A stretch of 64,000 bases of DNA from Sorex araneus (taxonomy: Eukaryota > Chordata > Mammalia > Eulipotyphla > Soricidae). The notes below the pieces were generated by a model. That model searched no databases and was not told the DNA's origin. It saw nothing but the letters and a program-made list of their open reading frames with translations. Shown piece after piece: positions 37,601 to 46,308 of this stretch. Every line of letters starts with the position of its first letter. Positions within the stretch are counted from its first letter, which is position 1. The position numbers and the translations under genes are program-made. Location of the stretch: assembly GCF_027595985.1 (NCBI RefSeq), contig NC_073311.1:50200463-50264462 (forward strand), read 5' to 3'.

Positions 37601-38829
37601 CAGTAAGGGAGAAAGATGCATGTTTTCACTTTTTATGTTTATAATAGATTTTCCTGAGAAGATACAAAGGCCCCGATGACCATTGGATAGGCCTTCACAG
37701 GGAATCACCAAGTCAATCTTGGAAATGGATAAATACTACTAGTGACAACATAGTGTATGTATTGTGACTTATTTTCCTTTGCTATGATGACCTAGGGTGT
37801 TAATAATTTTAATATAGAAAACCTATAATACTGTATAAGAATTTGAAATTGTTTCTATGCCTTTCCATTTACTAGCCAGTTCCTTGAAAACTCAATTAAC
37901 TGTGATTTTAGCTGAAATATTTAATATAATGATGCCATATGTATATGTTCTTTTACTTTTATACCCCGATTCAGATGTTTTTCTGGTGGAATACTGATTT
38001 ACAAGGTAGAAAGAACTGCTGGTATGCAGTGGGAAAGGGGTGGGGGGAGAGTTCTAAAATCCTAGAAAGTCACTGATGATTTGATCCCCATAAAAACCTT
38101 CAAAAATCTATTTTTCAGTTGTTGCATCTGTTCACGAAAGTAAGGAATAATGGTTCAAAGAGGACCTGTGGAAATCTCTCTGAGAGATTTACCAGCAGAA
38201 ACTGTAGTTCCCTGTGTTCATGACAGTTCAATAAGGTCATTGGGAATGTGTTGAATATAAGGGCCTGATCACTTCCATCAAAGTAAAGCTCTTTAGCACA
38301 TTGCTAATGACTATTTTTACTTCATGCATTTATGAAGCAGTTCTTGAGAGACTGAGAATGATTTTCACTGATACAACTTATGGCAAAATATATAAAGTGA
38401 CTAGATCAACAATATAACTAGATTTGGATTGGATGAATAATACAGTGGTGGTATACAAGCATGTGTCTTGAAACTGTAAAAAGAGCTAATTATAAAAACA
38501 GTGTTTATTACTAAGAAGTCACATAAGTGACAGATTATTTTTTACTTCTATTGAAAAAAGTGGCTCGAGCAAATTGATGATCAACGGGATGACGGTGATA
38601 CAGTGATTGAAAAAAGTGGAGTAGAGATATTACAGATGACATCAAAGGAAGTAATGAAAGATGCTCAGTGTATGAATAATTGTTTTGTTTTAGGTTTCAG
38701 GTCAGTGGAACTGGGGAATGTGCCTACTTGAATGACAAAGGCGTGAGCAGTGCCAGGATTTACTCAGACAGAAAATGGATTTGTAGCAAACCCAGTGTCT
38801 CCACCTGTCAAATTGCTTCAAAGTTATGA
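25560..38829 (+). CDS. CLEC2D-like: CLEC2-family C-type lectin-like receptor (CLEC2D/LLT1-like), five-exon model
   Basis: Seen: five open exons (25560-25653, 34688-34816, 36722-36900, 37648-37754, 38694-38829) join with phases 1, 1, 0, 2 into a 214-residue type II membrane protein with no stop. Residues 1-54 are cytoplasmic and about 55-74 form a hydrophobic membrane segment. A short stalk follows, then a lectin domain from Cys90 to Cys200. Landmarks are CPLPWIGF (90), KCFYFS (100), the NWT sequon (110), DHWIGL (145), WKWIN (159), GECAYLND (177) and RKWICSK (196). Known: human CLEC2D is about 191 residues, shares these motifs and binds the NK receptor NKR-P1A (KLRB1). The calcium-binding EPN/QPD and WND motifs are absent, as in other NK-complex lectins. 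Inferred: cell-surface ligand for an NKR-P1 receptor. Exons 2-5 are firm and exon 1 is tentative. The exact paralogue (CLEC2D, CLEC2B or CLEC2A type) is uncertain, though the exon 5 motif is closest to CLEC2D. Confidence 0.85.
25654..28074. other. unique sequence within proposed intron 1
   Basis: AT-rich, no clear exon. 25965-26055 has a weak tRNA-SINE-like pattern (accctctactattgagctat) from a family other than the main shrew SINE. Confidence 0.45.
28075..29797 (-). mobile_element. internally deleted L1
   Basis: On the minus strand, 5' UTR (29797-29050) and ORF1 start (29004-28804) join directly at about 28712 to the last part of ORF2 and the 3' UTR, ending near 28075. Nearly all of ORF2 and most of ORF1 are missing. 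It is inert and could only move in trans. A SINE sits at 29219. Confidence 0.6.
29219..29401 (-). mobile_element. young-looking tRNA-type SINE
   Basis: Almost consensus-like, with a long T run (A tail). Perfect 16-base target duplication ctttgtgtactttctt at 29203 and 29402. A recent insertion into the deleted L1. Confidence 0.92.
30700..31509 (-). pseudogene. L1 ORF1p remnant with long coiled coil
   Basis: A 170-residue open stretch carries the coiled coil ([20 protein letters not shown]) and the start of the RNA-recognition domain ([15 protein letters not shown]). It is the best-preserved ORF1 in the window. It is cut upstream by the composite insertion and broken downstream. Confidence 0.75.
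31522..33665 (+). mobile_element. composite L1-tailed element, copy 2 (interrupted by the RHBDF2 retrocopy)
   Basis: Bounded by 12-base target duplications (aagatttcctct) at 31510-31521 and 33666-33677. The 5' part is two tandem GC-rich monomers starting near 31530 and 31850; the first carries atggcggcgg and ccacgcggtgagagcc. Then comes a gccgcggcagcagctgc block, and from 33300 an L1-like 3' tail (cttggggggaaactcc, actggggtctttggtggtgg, gattcaataaaa) with an A-rich end. Without the retrocopy it is about 1.2 kb. It encodes no protein, so it must use enzymes in trans, presumably those of L1. Confidence 0.75.
32153..33097. pseudogene. RHBDF2: RHBDF2 (iRhom2) retrocopy, 5'-truncated with inverted 5' part
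   Basis: On the minus strand, 32553-32903 encodes the C-terminal 117 or so residues of iRhom2: [11 protein letters not shown], then [53 protein letters not shown] and [13 protein letters not shown], ending in TGA. Known: iRhom2 is a catalytically dead rhomboid that escorts ADAM17. The segment is intron-free and GC-rich, unlike its surroundings, and continues as probable 3' UTR down to 32153. From about 32910 to 33085 lies AT-rich sequence with AATAAA at 32978 and 33003. It ends in 12 A at 33086-33097, in the + direction. A 17-base target duplication (caaagtagcagccattt) flanks the insert at 32136-32152 and 33098-33114. Inferred: L1-mediated retroposition with twin priming, so the 5' part is inverted relative to the poly(A) part. 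It has no start or promoter and is a dead copy. Confidence 0.85.
33707..33922 (+). mobile_element. tRNA-type SINE
   Basis: Head gggggctggagcaatagcac and an A-rich tail. Target duplication aaaggtcgtatat / aaagatcatatat at 33694 and 33923, within the L1 ORF1 region. Confidence 0.88.
34688..34816 (+). CDS. CLEC2D-like: CLEC2-like exon 2: juxtamembrane and transmembrane segment
   Basis: The acceptor tttactttaaag precedes 34688 and the donor acag|gtaagt follows 34816. The exon has phase 1 at both ends, as in human CLEC2D exon 2. It encodes a polar stretch of about 23 residues followed by about 20 hydrophobic residues ([20 protein letters not shown]), the signal-anchor of a type II protein. A single proline (residue 68 of the model) lies within the membrane span. 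Confidence 0.8.
34817..36721 (+). other. intron 2 of the CLEC2-like gene, unique sequence
   Basis: About 1.9 kb of AT-rich sequence between strong donor and acceptor sites. I see no SINE or L1 in it and no other exon. Confidence 0.7.
36722..36900 (+). CDS. CLEC2D-like: CLEC2-like exon 3: stalk and first part of the C-type lectin domain
   Basis: The acceptor is ccaagttttag and the donor is gaactc|gtaaga. The exon enters in phase 1 and leaves in phase 0. It encodes a stalk of about 14 residues, then the domain start with Cys90, Cys101 and Cys118, the WIGF motif, [15 protein letters not shown] and the first helix ending in SEEL. The Asn110-Trp-Thr sequon sits where human LLT1 has its Asn95 glycan site. 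It is intact, with no stops or frameshifts. Confidence 0.9.
36905..37130 (+). mobile_element. SINE in intron 3 of the lectin gene
   Basis: tRNA-like head (gggagacagtacaagagtga, then ccctgagttcagccgtcagc), a GC-rich body and an A-rich tail at about 37116. A subfamily different from the common one here. Confidence 0.6.
37648..37754 (+). CDS. CLEC2D-like: CLEC2-like exon 4: middle of the lectin domain
   Basis: The acceptor is tttataatag. The donor chosen is atagt|gtatgt, because it gives phase 2 and restores the spacing between WKWIN and GECAYLND to 13 residues, the same as human CLEC2D. The alternative donor two bases upstream breaks the frame into exon 5. It encodes [19 protein letters not shown] and WKWINTT, including a second sequon (Asn163) matching Asn147 of human LLT1. 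Confidence 0.88.
38564..38605 (+). mobile_element. 42-base extreme 5'-truncated SINE in intron 4
   Basis: ctcgagcaaattgatgatca and acgggatgacggtgat are the last bases of the long-type SINE. It is flanked by a perfect 14-base duplication attgaaaaaagtgg at 38550 and 38606. Confidence 0.75.
38694..38829 (+). CDS. CLEC2D-like: CLEC2-like exon 5: end of the lectin domain and stop codon
   Basis: The acceptor ttttgttttag precedes 38694; phase 2 entry gives [16 protein letters not shown], then [16 protein letters not shown], and a TGA stop at 38827. The C-terminal tail after the last domain Cys is about 14 residues and has an extra Cys208. The position of human LLT1 His176, which is a Cys in most relatives, is Ile192 here. 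A second acceptor-like cag at 38700 exists but would shorten the loop and needs the poorer exon 4 donor. Confidence 0.9.
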
Positions 38830-39120
38830 GCAGAAAAGCTGCATTGTGCTTGTTATCTACAGTTGCTGAATGCTTTTCAGCCAGTTGTAAAAGTATTGGA
38901 GCCTGACCAGAGTCATGAGGAAGTCCCAGGTATATGGGAAGTGGGATGTAAAGATTTCCAAGGTAGTTTGATTTACTTCATTAAAGAATCTTAGGTGTCA
39001 TTAGGTTACAAAATAATATGGACTTTACAGTATTTTGATCTGATATATTTTGATCTTATGTACTCTGAGGTATGCTAGATGTTTTGATTGTTGACCCAAT
39101 AAAATGGGGCTGCAAAAGCC
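38830..39120 (+). other. probable 3' untranslated region of the CLEC2-like gene
   Basis: Unique, AT-rich sequence follows the stop codon directly. An AATAAA polyadenylation hexamer lies at 39098-39103, about 270 bases after the stop. L1-derived sequence begins soon afterwards (about 39130), so the transcript probably ends near 39120. Confidence 0.6.
39098..39103 (+). promoter_or_regulatory. polyadenylation signal AATAAA
   Basis: Canonical hexamer at the expected distance downstream of the lectin stop codon and in unique sequence. This is the best candidate for the gene's cleavage signal. Confidence 0.55.
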
Positions 39121-39129
39121 AGTCAGTGC

Positions 39130-39560
39130 TTAATGGCCTGCATGAGCTTTAGTTCTTTACTTTCTAACATTCCACACTCCTTGCTCATCTCTTCCCCTCT
39201 GACTGATTACTTGAGAACCAACATAAAAGCAACAACCCTGTGCAATAATATGGCAACACAGCCCTTTATAGTAGTAATTTCTCTGAATGTCAATGGACTG
39301 AGCTGGCAAAATTTGCTATAAGTAATCCAGCCCTGAATGGAATACTGAGAGTGGTGCCTTGCACCAGGAAACAAAATCCACCCATGTTTGTTGCAGTAAA
39401 TACATCTAAAATCAGGGTAGACAGAGGCTCAGAGTGAAAGGATGGAAAATATTCATGCAGGCCAACAGCATACAGAAAACCTGGAATAGACATACTTATA
39501 TCAGAACAAACAGCATTCAATCTAAATAAAGTAATTAGAGTTAAGGATGAACACTACATA
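39130..39560 (+). mobile_element. L1 ORF2 endonuclease fragment
   Basis: An ORF2-like start at about 39250 ([13 protein letters not shown]) is followed by diverged endonuclease text (aggatggaaaatattcatgc, ggaatagacatacttatatc) with stops. It begins just after the lectin polyadenylation signal. Confidence 0.6.
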
Positions 39561-39599
39561 GTGGTTAAGGGAATAAAAATAGATTAAGAAGTGTAGGAT

Positions 39600-39735
39600 A
39601 TCATTGGTTTGTCCTTTCTCCCTTGCCACAAAGAGTTTAGGCATATCTAAAATAATCTCTAAACATTTTAAGACAACATTGGTATGTCCTGTTCCCCTCA
39701 CCACAAAGAGCTTAGGTATATCGGTCACGCCCATC
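39600..39735. repeat. about 79-base tandem duplication
   Basis: attggtttgtcctttctccc ... ttaggcatatct at 39603 is repeated as attggtatgtcctgttcccc ... ttaggtatatc at 39679, with several differences, so it is older than the 58-base one. Confidence 0.75.
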
Positions 39736-40737
39736 AAGGTACTCCAGAGTCACTCCCATTCCTTTGTCTATCTGTATGCTCTCTTCCCCAACCAGTTAAT
39801 CAGCTTTCCCCCTAATCAGACTCTTTTAATTTGTAAGGTCAGACCTTTCTAGGACACTGAACTTGTATTGTAAGTTAATATTGCCTTTCTCCTCTCCTCA
39901 TGTCTTTTGAATAGTTTACTTTAAAGCAATGTCCTTTTTGTATGGACAAAGAAAGACAGTTGTTAATATGCTTTTGTAACATGGGATTTAATTGGCTTCG
40001 AATGCTATTCACTCCAGAGCATCTGCTTTCTCAACTTAAGCCTCAGCTGCCCTTACTTCCTAGCACCCCCAAAAGCAGGGTCCCAAAGAGGGACGGGATA
40101 GACCCAGGGCAAGCGGTGAGTTATGTGCTATCCTGGCATTGAGATGGGCCTGGTCAAAGTGCCTAATGTTTAACTATATGTTAAGAGCTTGGTCATGGAC
40201 ATGTCATGGCGAGACTAGGACCCTGCTAGGGATAGGAAAGACTAATCTGGCCTGGGCACTGTAGTCTGAGATTGAGATGACCCCAGGAGAGCAATTCTAT
40301 AAGCTTAATGCATCTCTTGCTATGTCCATACAAAATGATTAATATTATAAATACTTATATGTTAGTTGGACAAGGAGAGGAGAAACACAACCATGGAATT
40401 CCACTCTTGGGTGCTGTACTGTAGATACCTGCAAGCTTTAGCAGGCCACCCAGAAAGGTGGTGGCACTCTGTACACTGACTTCTTCCTCCCTCTCTGTGG
40501 CCCTTTTTTTGTGCTTTTGCACTCACCTACAATGCTTCCAGAGTTAGGTAGTTAAGTGGATATATATGTAACCTAAAGTTCTCATTGTCCTGCAGTTCAA
40601 GGATCATTAAAACAAGAGATCAAGTGATTAGAAAGAACGTTATCACATGGAACAAACCAATAGGTAGAAACATATGGCCTCATATCCTCAAAACAACCAC
40701 AAGGAGTATGTACCTTCACAAGCAAAGATCTTACTTT

Positions 40738-40902
40738 TGTTTTTGTTTTGGGGTCACACTGACTACATTCACATCTTACTCCTGGTTCTTCACTCAGAGT
40801 TAACTCTTGGCCCAGGGGATCATATGGGATGCTGAGGATTGAACCTGAATTGGCCACATAGAAGGCAAAAGCCTCATAGGCTGTCCTATCTCTCTTGCCC
40901 TG
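40738..40902 (-). mobile_element. tRNA-type SINE, diverged
   Basis: From ttttggggtcacactgacta to gctgtcctatctctcttgcc, with internal deletions. Confidence 0.7.
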
Positions 40903-41139
40903 CAAAGTTTTGTATAGAGAAATAGCAGGGAAGAAATAGTGAGCTGTAAAATGGTGAGAAAACAATTTTAAAAATCCAATAAAATCTCATTATGGGGTGG
41001 TCCCTGAGGCATGCTGTCTTATCCACAAACCTAAATAAAGATTTTGAGGGGAAAGGGAAATACCAGAAAGACTATCTTTATTTTTAGACTTTTGGGGAGA
41101 AGTGTAAAACAAGGAGAAACTCCCTATCTTTTGATTTTG

Positions 41140-41740
41140 GGAGAAGAAGTGTTAATTATAGACTATCCTTGTCTAAAATTAGATGTTGGTGCCCAATCAG
41201 ACTGTTAGGATGAGCCTGTGGAGACTGACCAGCACCCAGGCAGGACCTTAGGGACTCGTGAAAATGGGCGAGCCATGACTCCTATCTCTAAAAGGGTTAA
41301 ACATCTCTTCTTTGGCTGCCCTTTAGCTCTAACTCCAAGTACAGCAAAATAATCTTCCCTTTTTCACAGACCTCTAACCCAGCTTGGCTTTGGAATGCAG
41401 ACATTCTCTCACATCCCCTATCCCCTTATCACCCCAGATGCTGCACCAGCATGGCACCAAAACCCATGGCACCTGGTTTTGCTTTCCCCTCCTGAGGTTG
41501 TTTATTTTTTGGATTACAGATTAGACAGGAGAAAATATTCCTTGATGTTTTATTGTTCCTCCTGTAAACTCCTTTTCCCTGTTAATGATGTGTTGTACTG
41601 AGTGCATTAGATGTGTGTCGGTAGGATGCTAAATAAAAGAGGCTGAGTGGTGCTTCTCTATGCTGCTCTGCCAGTAGCCCCCCAAGCCATTTAAGATTCT
41701 TCTTGCTGTTCTATCTCTACGGACCCCCACCACCACCACC
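41140..41740 (+). repeat. LTR-like sequence with AATAAA
   Basis: Promoter-like sequence ends with gatgctaaataaaagaggct (AATAAA at about 41631), then a pyrimidine-rich U5-like end and a short (cca)n run. No internal retroviral genes are seen. The boundaries are uncertain. Confidence 0.4.
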
Positions 41741-41954
41741 ACAGAAAGAATATTCACAAAACAATTAATTCTTTGACCTATTTCAGATTTATTATCCCAG
41801 TCATGAAACCCCCACAGTTTCCTAAGGTCTACCTGGAGATGTTATAGTTTGAGGGGGCCCAAACAGTGGTATAGACAGCCATCCACTGACCCCATCACTA
41901 TCACCTGACTCTTGCTACTCTGCATGGAGGATTCCATGAAAAATGCAAATAATT

Positions 41955-42145
41955 AATTTTTTTAAAGGAAGAGGAGAGGGCAGAGAGTAGTGGGTAGGGT
42001 CTTTGACTTCCATGCAGCTGACTGGGTTCCATTCTCCATATACCATATGGTCCCTTGTGTCTCACCAGGAGTAACCCCCAAACACAGAGCCAAGAATAAA
42101 CTTTGAGTAATGCCTGGTGTGGATAAAAAAGTGAGAAAGATACAG
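41955..42145 (+). mobile_element. tRNA-type SINE, diverged
   Basis: Head gagggcagagagtagtgggt, middle taccatatggtcccttgtgt and a short A-rich tail. Confidence 0.65.
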
Positions 42146-42149
42146 TAGG

Positions 42150-44440
42150 CAAGTGGAGGAATTTAGTAATCACCTGGAATCAGGTGTTTTTAAGCACAGG
42201 CCCAGGGAGAGGGGCTGAAAAAGGGAGACACCAGAGCTCTCTGCTCAGTCTCTTCCAAGCTCTCTGATCCCCTTCACTCTCCTTCTCAAATATCTGAGGT
42301 CTGATCATCTTTGGCTACTTTCATGCATTGTCATAGTAACTCTATAGTATAGTAGTATCAGTGGGCATGATTTTGATTTATAAGAGTATTGCAGTGATCA
42401 TAGAATGCACTGGAGTTCACTAAGGGGTATAAGGACTGACTGCATCTTGCTCACTCTGGTAGATGCAGGCTGGAGTGTCCTTTCAGGATGTTGGAAAACT
42501 CTGGGGAATTTATTGAGGTGCAAATCAGGAGTGGTGCTAGACCTGGAGCCTCACCCCTGGACAGTTCCTATACTTGTTTATCCCTTTCTCTTCTCTTGAA
42601 GTCACATACAATGTGCTATCTACCTTTCTAGAAAGAACAGCCCATTATTAAAGTTTAACTCACATTACAGTATATTAGGTTATATGACCAGAAAATTGAT
42701 GAGATTGGACAATATTTAATCTACCATATCAAAAGGAAATAGACAAAATGAAAGAGAGACATTAGAGATAGAAGGATTTTTAGAGAAAGAATGAAGCAGG
42801 GACAAGGACCTGATACCATAAAAGCAGTTTGGGTTTAAGCTGTGGCAGGGGTAGCTGACAAATTACCTTACTGTTACTGAGCTCATTAGGCAAGAACTAA
42901 TTGAGTGATTTACATTTCACATCTTGGTGAGAAAAACTCTGGAGTGATCTCTGAAAACAGAGATAGGAGTAAGCCCTAAAGCACAGACAGGCGTTCACCC
43001 CCAAATTTAACAACAAAATCCCCCAAAACAAATGAGTCTCAGTTGGATGACATGGGGTTTAGTACAAGGTACTCCACTGTGGCCTTCTAGCTCTCTTTTA
43101 ACACTGTAGATGCCAATTCATGAGTCCTGAATTCCCTCTACCTTTTGTAATAGAAAAACATCTTTGGGGTGGCAAGAGTGATTGCTTCATAGGCTTTTTC
43201 ATTCAAGAGGAAAGTTTTTCCTTTGAGTATGTAAGAGCTAACTTACAAGCCTGGCCTTAAGTCCCATGCATAATTTCAAGTTCTTTTGCTGAATAGATTC
43301 TTTTAACAACTAGTCCCAGGATGCTGGCATTCTTTAATATAATTTGTAAATGTAAAATTTTTATTTTAAAGGTTGCATTTTCCTCATACTTACAGTACAT
43401 CCTACATACCATCCTAAAATGTAAGATGTAGCTTTAAATCAGCCAGCATATCAGGATTTCCAGGAATCTGCTAAAAGTTAAAAATGTTTTATTCTTTGTT
43501 TACTTCAATTGTGAAATTCCTTCTATTGAAGTTTTAAGTTGTTTTGTCAGAATGGGAAAAATGTGAACTCTGTGCTCAAGCAGGGAATATGACTCATCCA
43601 GACTTTCTTCATGCTCTGAAACCCCTGAATAAGTCAAGTTTTTTCTCTACCCAAACTATAAAGAAAACCATTCTATTTCAGATGACACAGTTCTTGAATG
43701 GCCTTCCCTTTTCTCACTGCACCAGACATATCTGAGGTGGAAGGGGAGCACTGGGGTCAGAAAACCATCACTCTCCACCTAAATTTTTTCTAAAAAAAAA
43801 AAAAAGCAAAAACACTCCTGACCTTTTGAGATCAGGAAGTCAAGCCCCTGCCTGTCTGGTCACTTTAAGAGTTTCTCTGTTGTTTTTTCTGCCTTTTTCA
43901 ATTCTAGGCTCAGAATAATTGGGATTTTAGGGTGAATTGTTCCTCGGGTTTGGAAGAAATTTGAGTAATTTTTCTGTTGGAGATAAATGGTCCACATCCT
44001 TTCCTGTCCCTGAGTTTCACCAGTTAGGTGAAGGGGAGGGGGTATGTGTTCAGGAGGATGAAAAATGGGGGATGGGAACAACACAAGAATATGCTTCAGA
44101 GCAGGTTTCTTTATTGATATCCCCATTCTTACCCAAAACAAATCTCCCCACTCCCACTTCCGGGCCAGGACTCCTGAGGGATTGTGGTATCTGCCCATTT
44201 CATTTCAGGTATTTCAGGTATAATAGCTGGAAGCTGCCAGAAACTCTACCACCAGCAACCTGCCTGGGACTTGTTAGAAATGCAGAACTTCTAGAAACAG
44301 CCCAGATGCAGTGAATTAAAATCGACAGTGTCACAAGATGTCTACGCAATTTGTGAGATATTAAAGCTTCCAACTGCAATCATGAGGGTCAGACTCCATG
44401 GCTGGACAATGCACACAGGTGGTGGAGAGAAGAGAATTTT
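42150..44440. other. unique sequence downstream of the lectin gene
   Basis: No exon or young repeat recognised apart from the SINE fragment near 42930. Confidence 0.5.
42930..43025 (+). mobile_element. SINE 3' fragment
   Basis: Only the 3' half is recognisable (ggagtaagccctaaagcaca), ending in an A-rich tail near 43030. Confidence 0.4.
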
Positions 44441-45350
44441 TGTTTTATTAAATTATGGGGTCACACTCGGCAACTTTCAGGACTCACTCCAGACTCAGCA
44501 CTCAAGAATCATCGTTCACATCTTCTCAAGATGGAGCCCCGGCGACACTGAGCAGCAACTAACATGGCTCCGGGATGCAGGACTGGGACAGCTCTGAACC
44601 ACGGGGAGGCACTGGAGTGGGGCGGCGCCAGCCCAGCCTCCATGTGGCCCCAGCCGCCGGAAGTCACGCCCCCGACCCACCCTCAGCGCCATCTTGCCAC
44701 ATTCAACAGAGAAGAAGCCGGGTGTTCTGGTGAGCAACGTGGCCGGATAATGCTCCGGACCTGAGACTGGGCCAGCAACACCGGGGATCCAGACGGAGGA
44801 GGTACAGCCAGCACACCTTCTCCAGATGTAGCCCCAGCGACACTGAGCAGCAACTAACACAGCTCCGGGATGCGGGACTGGGACAGCTCCGCATTAGCGG
44901 CTGCACAACCTTTTCTAAAAACTGAAAACATACAATCTTTTAATGGAAAACTAATTATTAAATGCTTCCTTGGTAGTAGGGCTGTCGTTCTTGGGGGGAA
45001 ACTCCAACAACAATAGTGATTTTTGTGTTGAAATATGGAAAGTAATCAAGGTAAAGAGAAAATGAAGTGAAATTCATCAGTTATACAGTTGAGGGCGGGG
45101 GTGGGGGTGGGGGGTATACTGGGGTTTTTGGTGGTGGAATATGGGCACTGGTGAAGGGATAACTGAGGTATAACTGAGGTATAACTGAGACATAAACCTG
45201 AGAACTTTGTAACTTTCCACATGGTGATTCAATAAAATTTTTTTTTAAAAAAGAATCATTGTTGCTTCAGCTCAAAAGTCCATAGGGGTGCCAAGGGTCA
45301 ATCCCAGGAATGTTGAGTTCAAGGTGAGAACCTACCTATCCCTCAGATCC
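44440..45350 (-). mobile_element. decayed SINE split by composite element copy 3
   Basis: The left part (ttatggggtcacactcggca) is at 44455-44516 and the right part (ggggtgccaagggtcaatcc) at 45264-45350. Composite element copy 3 separates them. Confidence 0.6.
44517..45250 (+). mobile_element. composite L1-tailed element, copy 3
   Basis: Flanked by 13-base target duplications, aagaatcatcgtt (44504) and aagaatcattgtt (45251), within a decayed SINE. The 5' module is a different CpG-rich monomer: a 70-base core (gagccccggcgacactgagc) at 44530 recurs at 44823, a period of about 293 bases. A gcggctgcacaacctttt block leads into the shared 3' tail with its G-rich run, tggtggtggaatatgggcac and gtgattcaataaa. 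Confidence 0.75.
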
Positions 45351-46133
45351 TAAGAAAGAACATTTCTGGCAACACTTCAGGATTTGGAAACTGGGAGTTT
45401 GTCCTCAAGCAATTGGTTTGTCTGCAGAATCCCAAGGAAGAGTTCTCAGAAGTGAAACTGAGAAGGGGTAGAGTGCTGACTTGGGGCCACAGTCTTTTCT
45501 GAAAATGTATACAAAGTAAAGAAATAAAGATTAGATTGAGGGGTGAGGTGGGTGGGGGAAGTGAAATAAGATGGTAGTTTATGTCTAGGTTTTCATTAAG
45601 TTCAGGTATCATTTATACTGTTAACTTTTAAGTTAACGGTTAACTTAACTGCTTCCTTATCTTCATAGTTGTGTACATGCCAACTGTGCTAGGTCACCAA
45701 GTGCATCAAAGAGAAAGTTGTTTTTGCACAGAAAAGAATGGAGTGGGGAGACTTACAAAGAAACTTCTTTTCTAGCTGCTCCAAAAACCCACAGCACCAT
45801 ATTACGAATACATATGGAGAAATTAGAACCAAAACAAATTTACATGTCTCATTCTTCTGATCTAGGATACTATATTTTAAAAATGGTAGCTCTACTACTA
45901 GTTAAGTAGTCTGGTTATATTCAAATGAAGTAAAGCAATATTAACTGAGCTGCTTTATAAAGTCTTTTAAATGCTTGGACACAAAATGAAGTCCATACTG
46001 TTTAGATTTTGCAATTAAATACAGGTGCTTCCCACCCCAACCTCCACTCCAAGTTTCTCATAAACCTCTCCAATAGGTCCAGGCAGACTTTTTCAAGATG
46101 CATTTCTTTGTAAAATACAGGCTGTCTCATACT
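45351..46133. other. unique sequence up to the arm B edge
   Basis: Short open frame at 45718-45909 without splice or homology support. The sequence equivalent to this lies before the window start for arm A and cannot be compared. Confidence 0.45.
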
Positions 46134-46302
46134 GGTAAACTGGATTAGGTAGAAAACCACAATCCTTTTATTTTCTGTTTTGCAGAAACGCCTGAGATCA
46201 GCATTATCTAGTTCTGTCTTGCCTATTTATCTTCAAAATACTTGAGAAGACATGTTACAAGTTACATTTCAGGAAGAGTTGTGCAGAATAATCAGCATAT
46301 TT
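46134..46302 (+). repeat. left edge of duplication arm B
   Basis: Second copy of 1-165. From 46303 it jumps to sequence matching 2240 of arm A, so about 2 kb of arm A has no counterpart here. Confidence 0.8.
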
Positions 46303-46308
46303 AGAGTT

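Noticed and set aside
45718-45909. 63-residue frame downstream of the lectin gene as an extra lectin exon
   Set aside because: It has no cysteine or WIGF-type lectin motif and no convincing splice sites.
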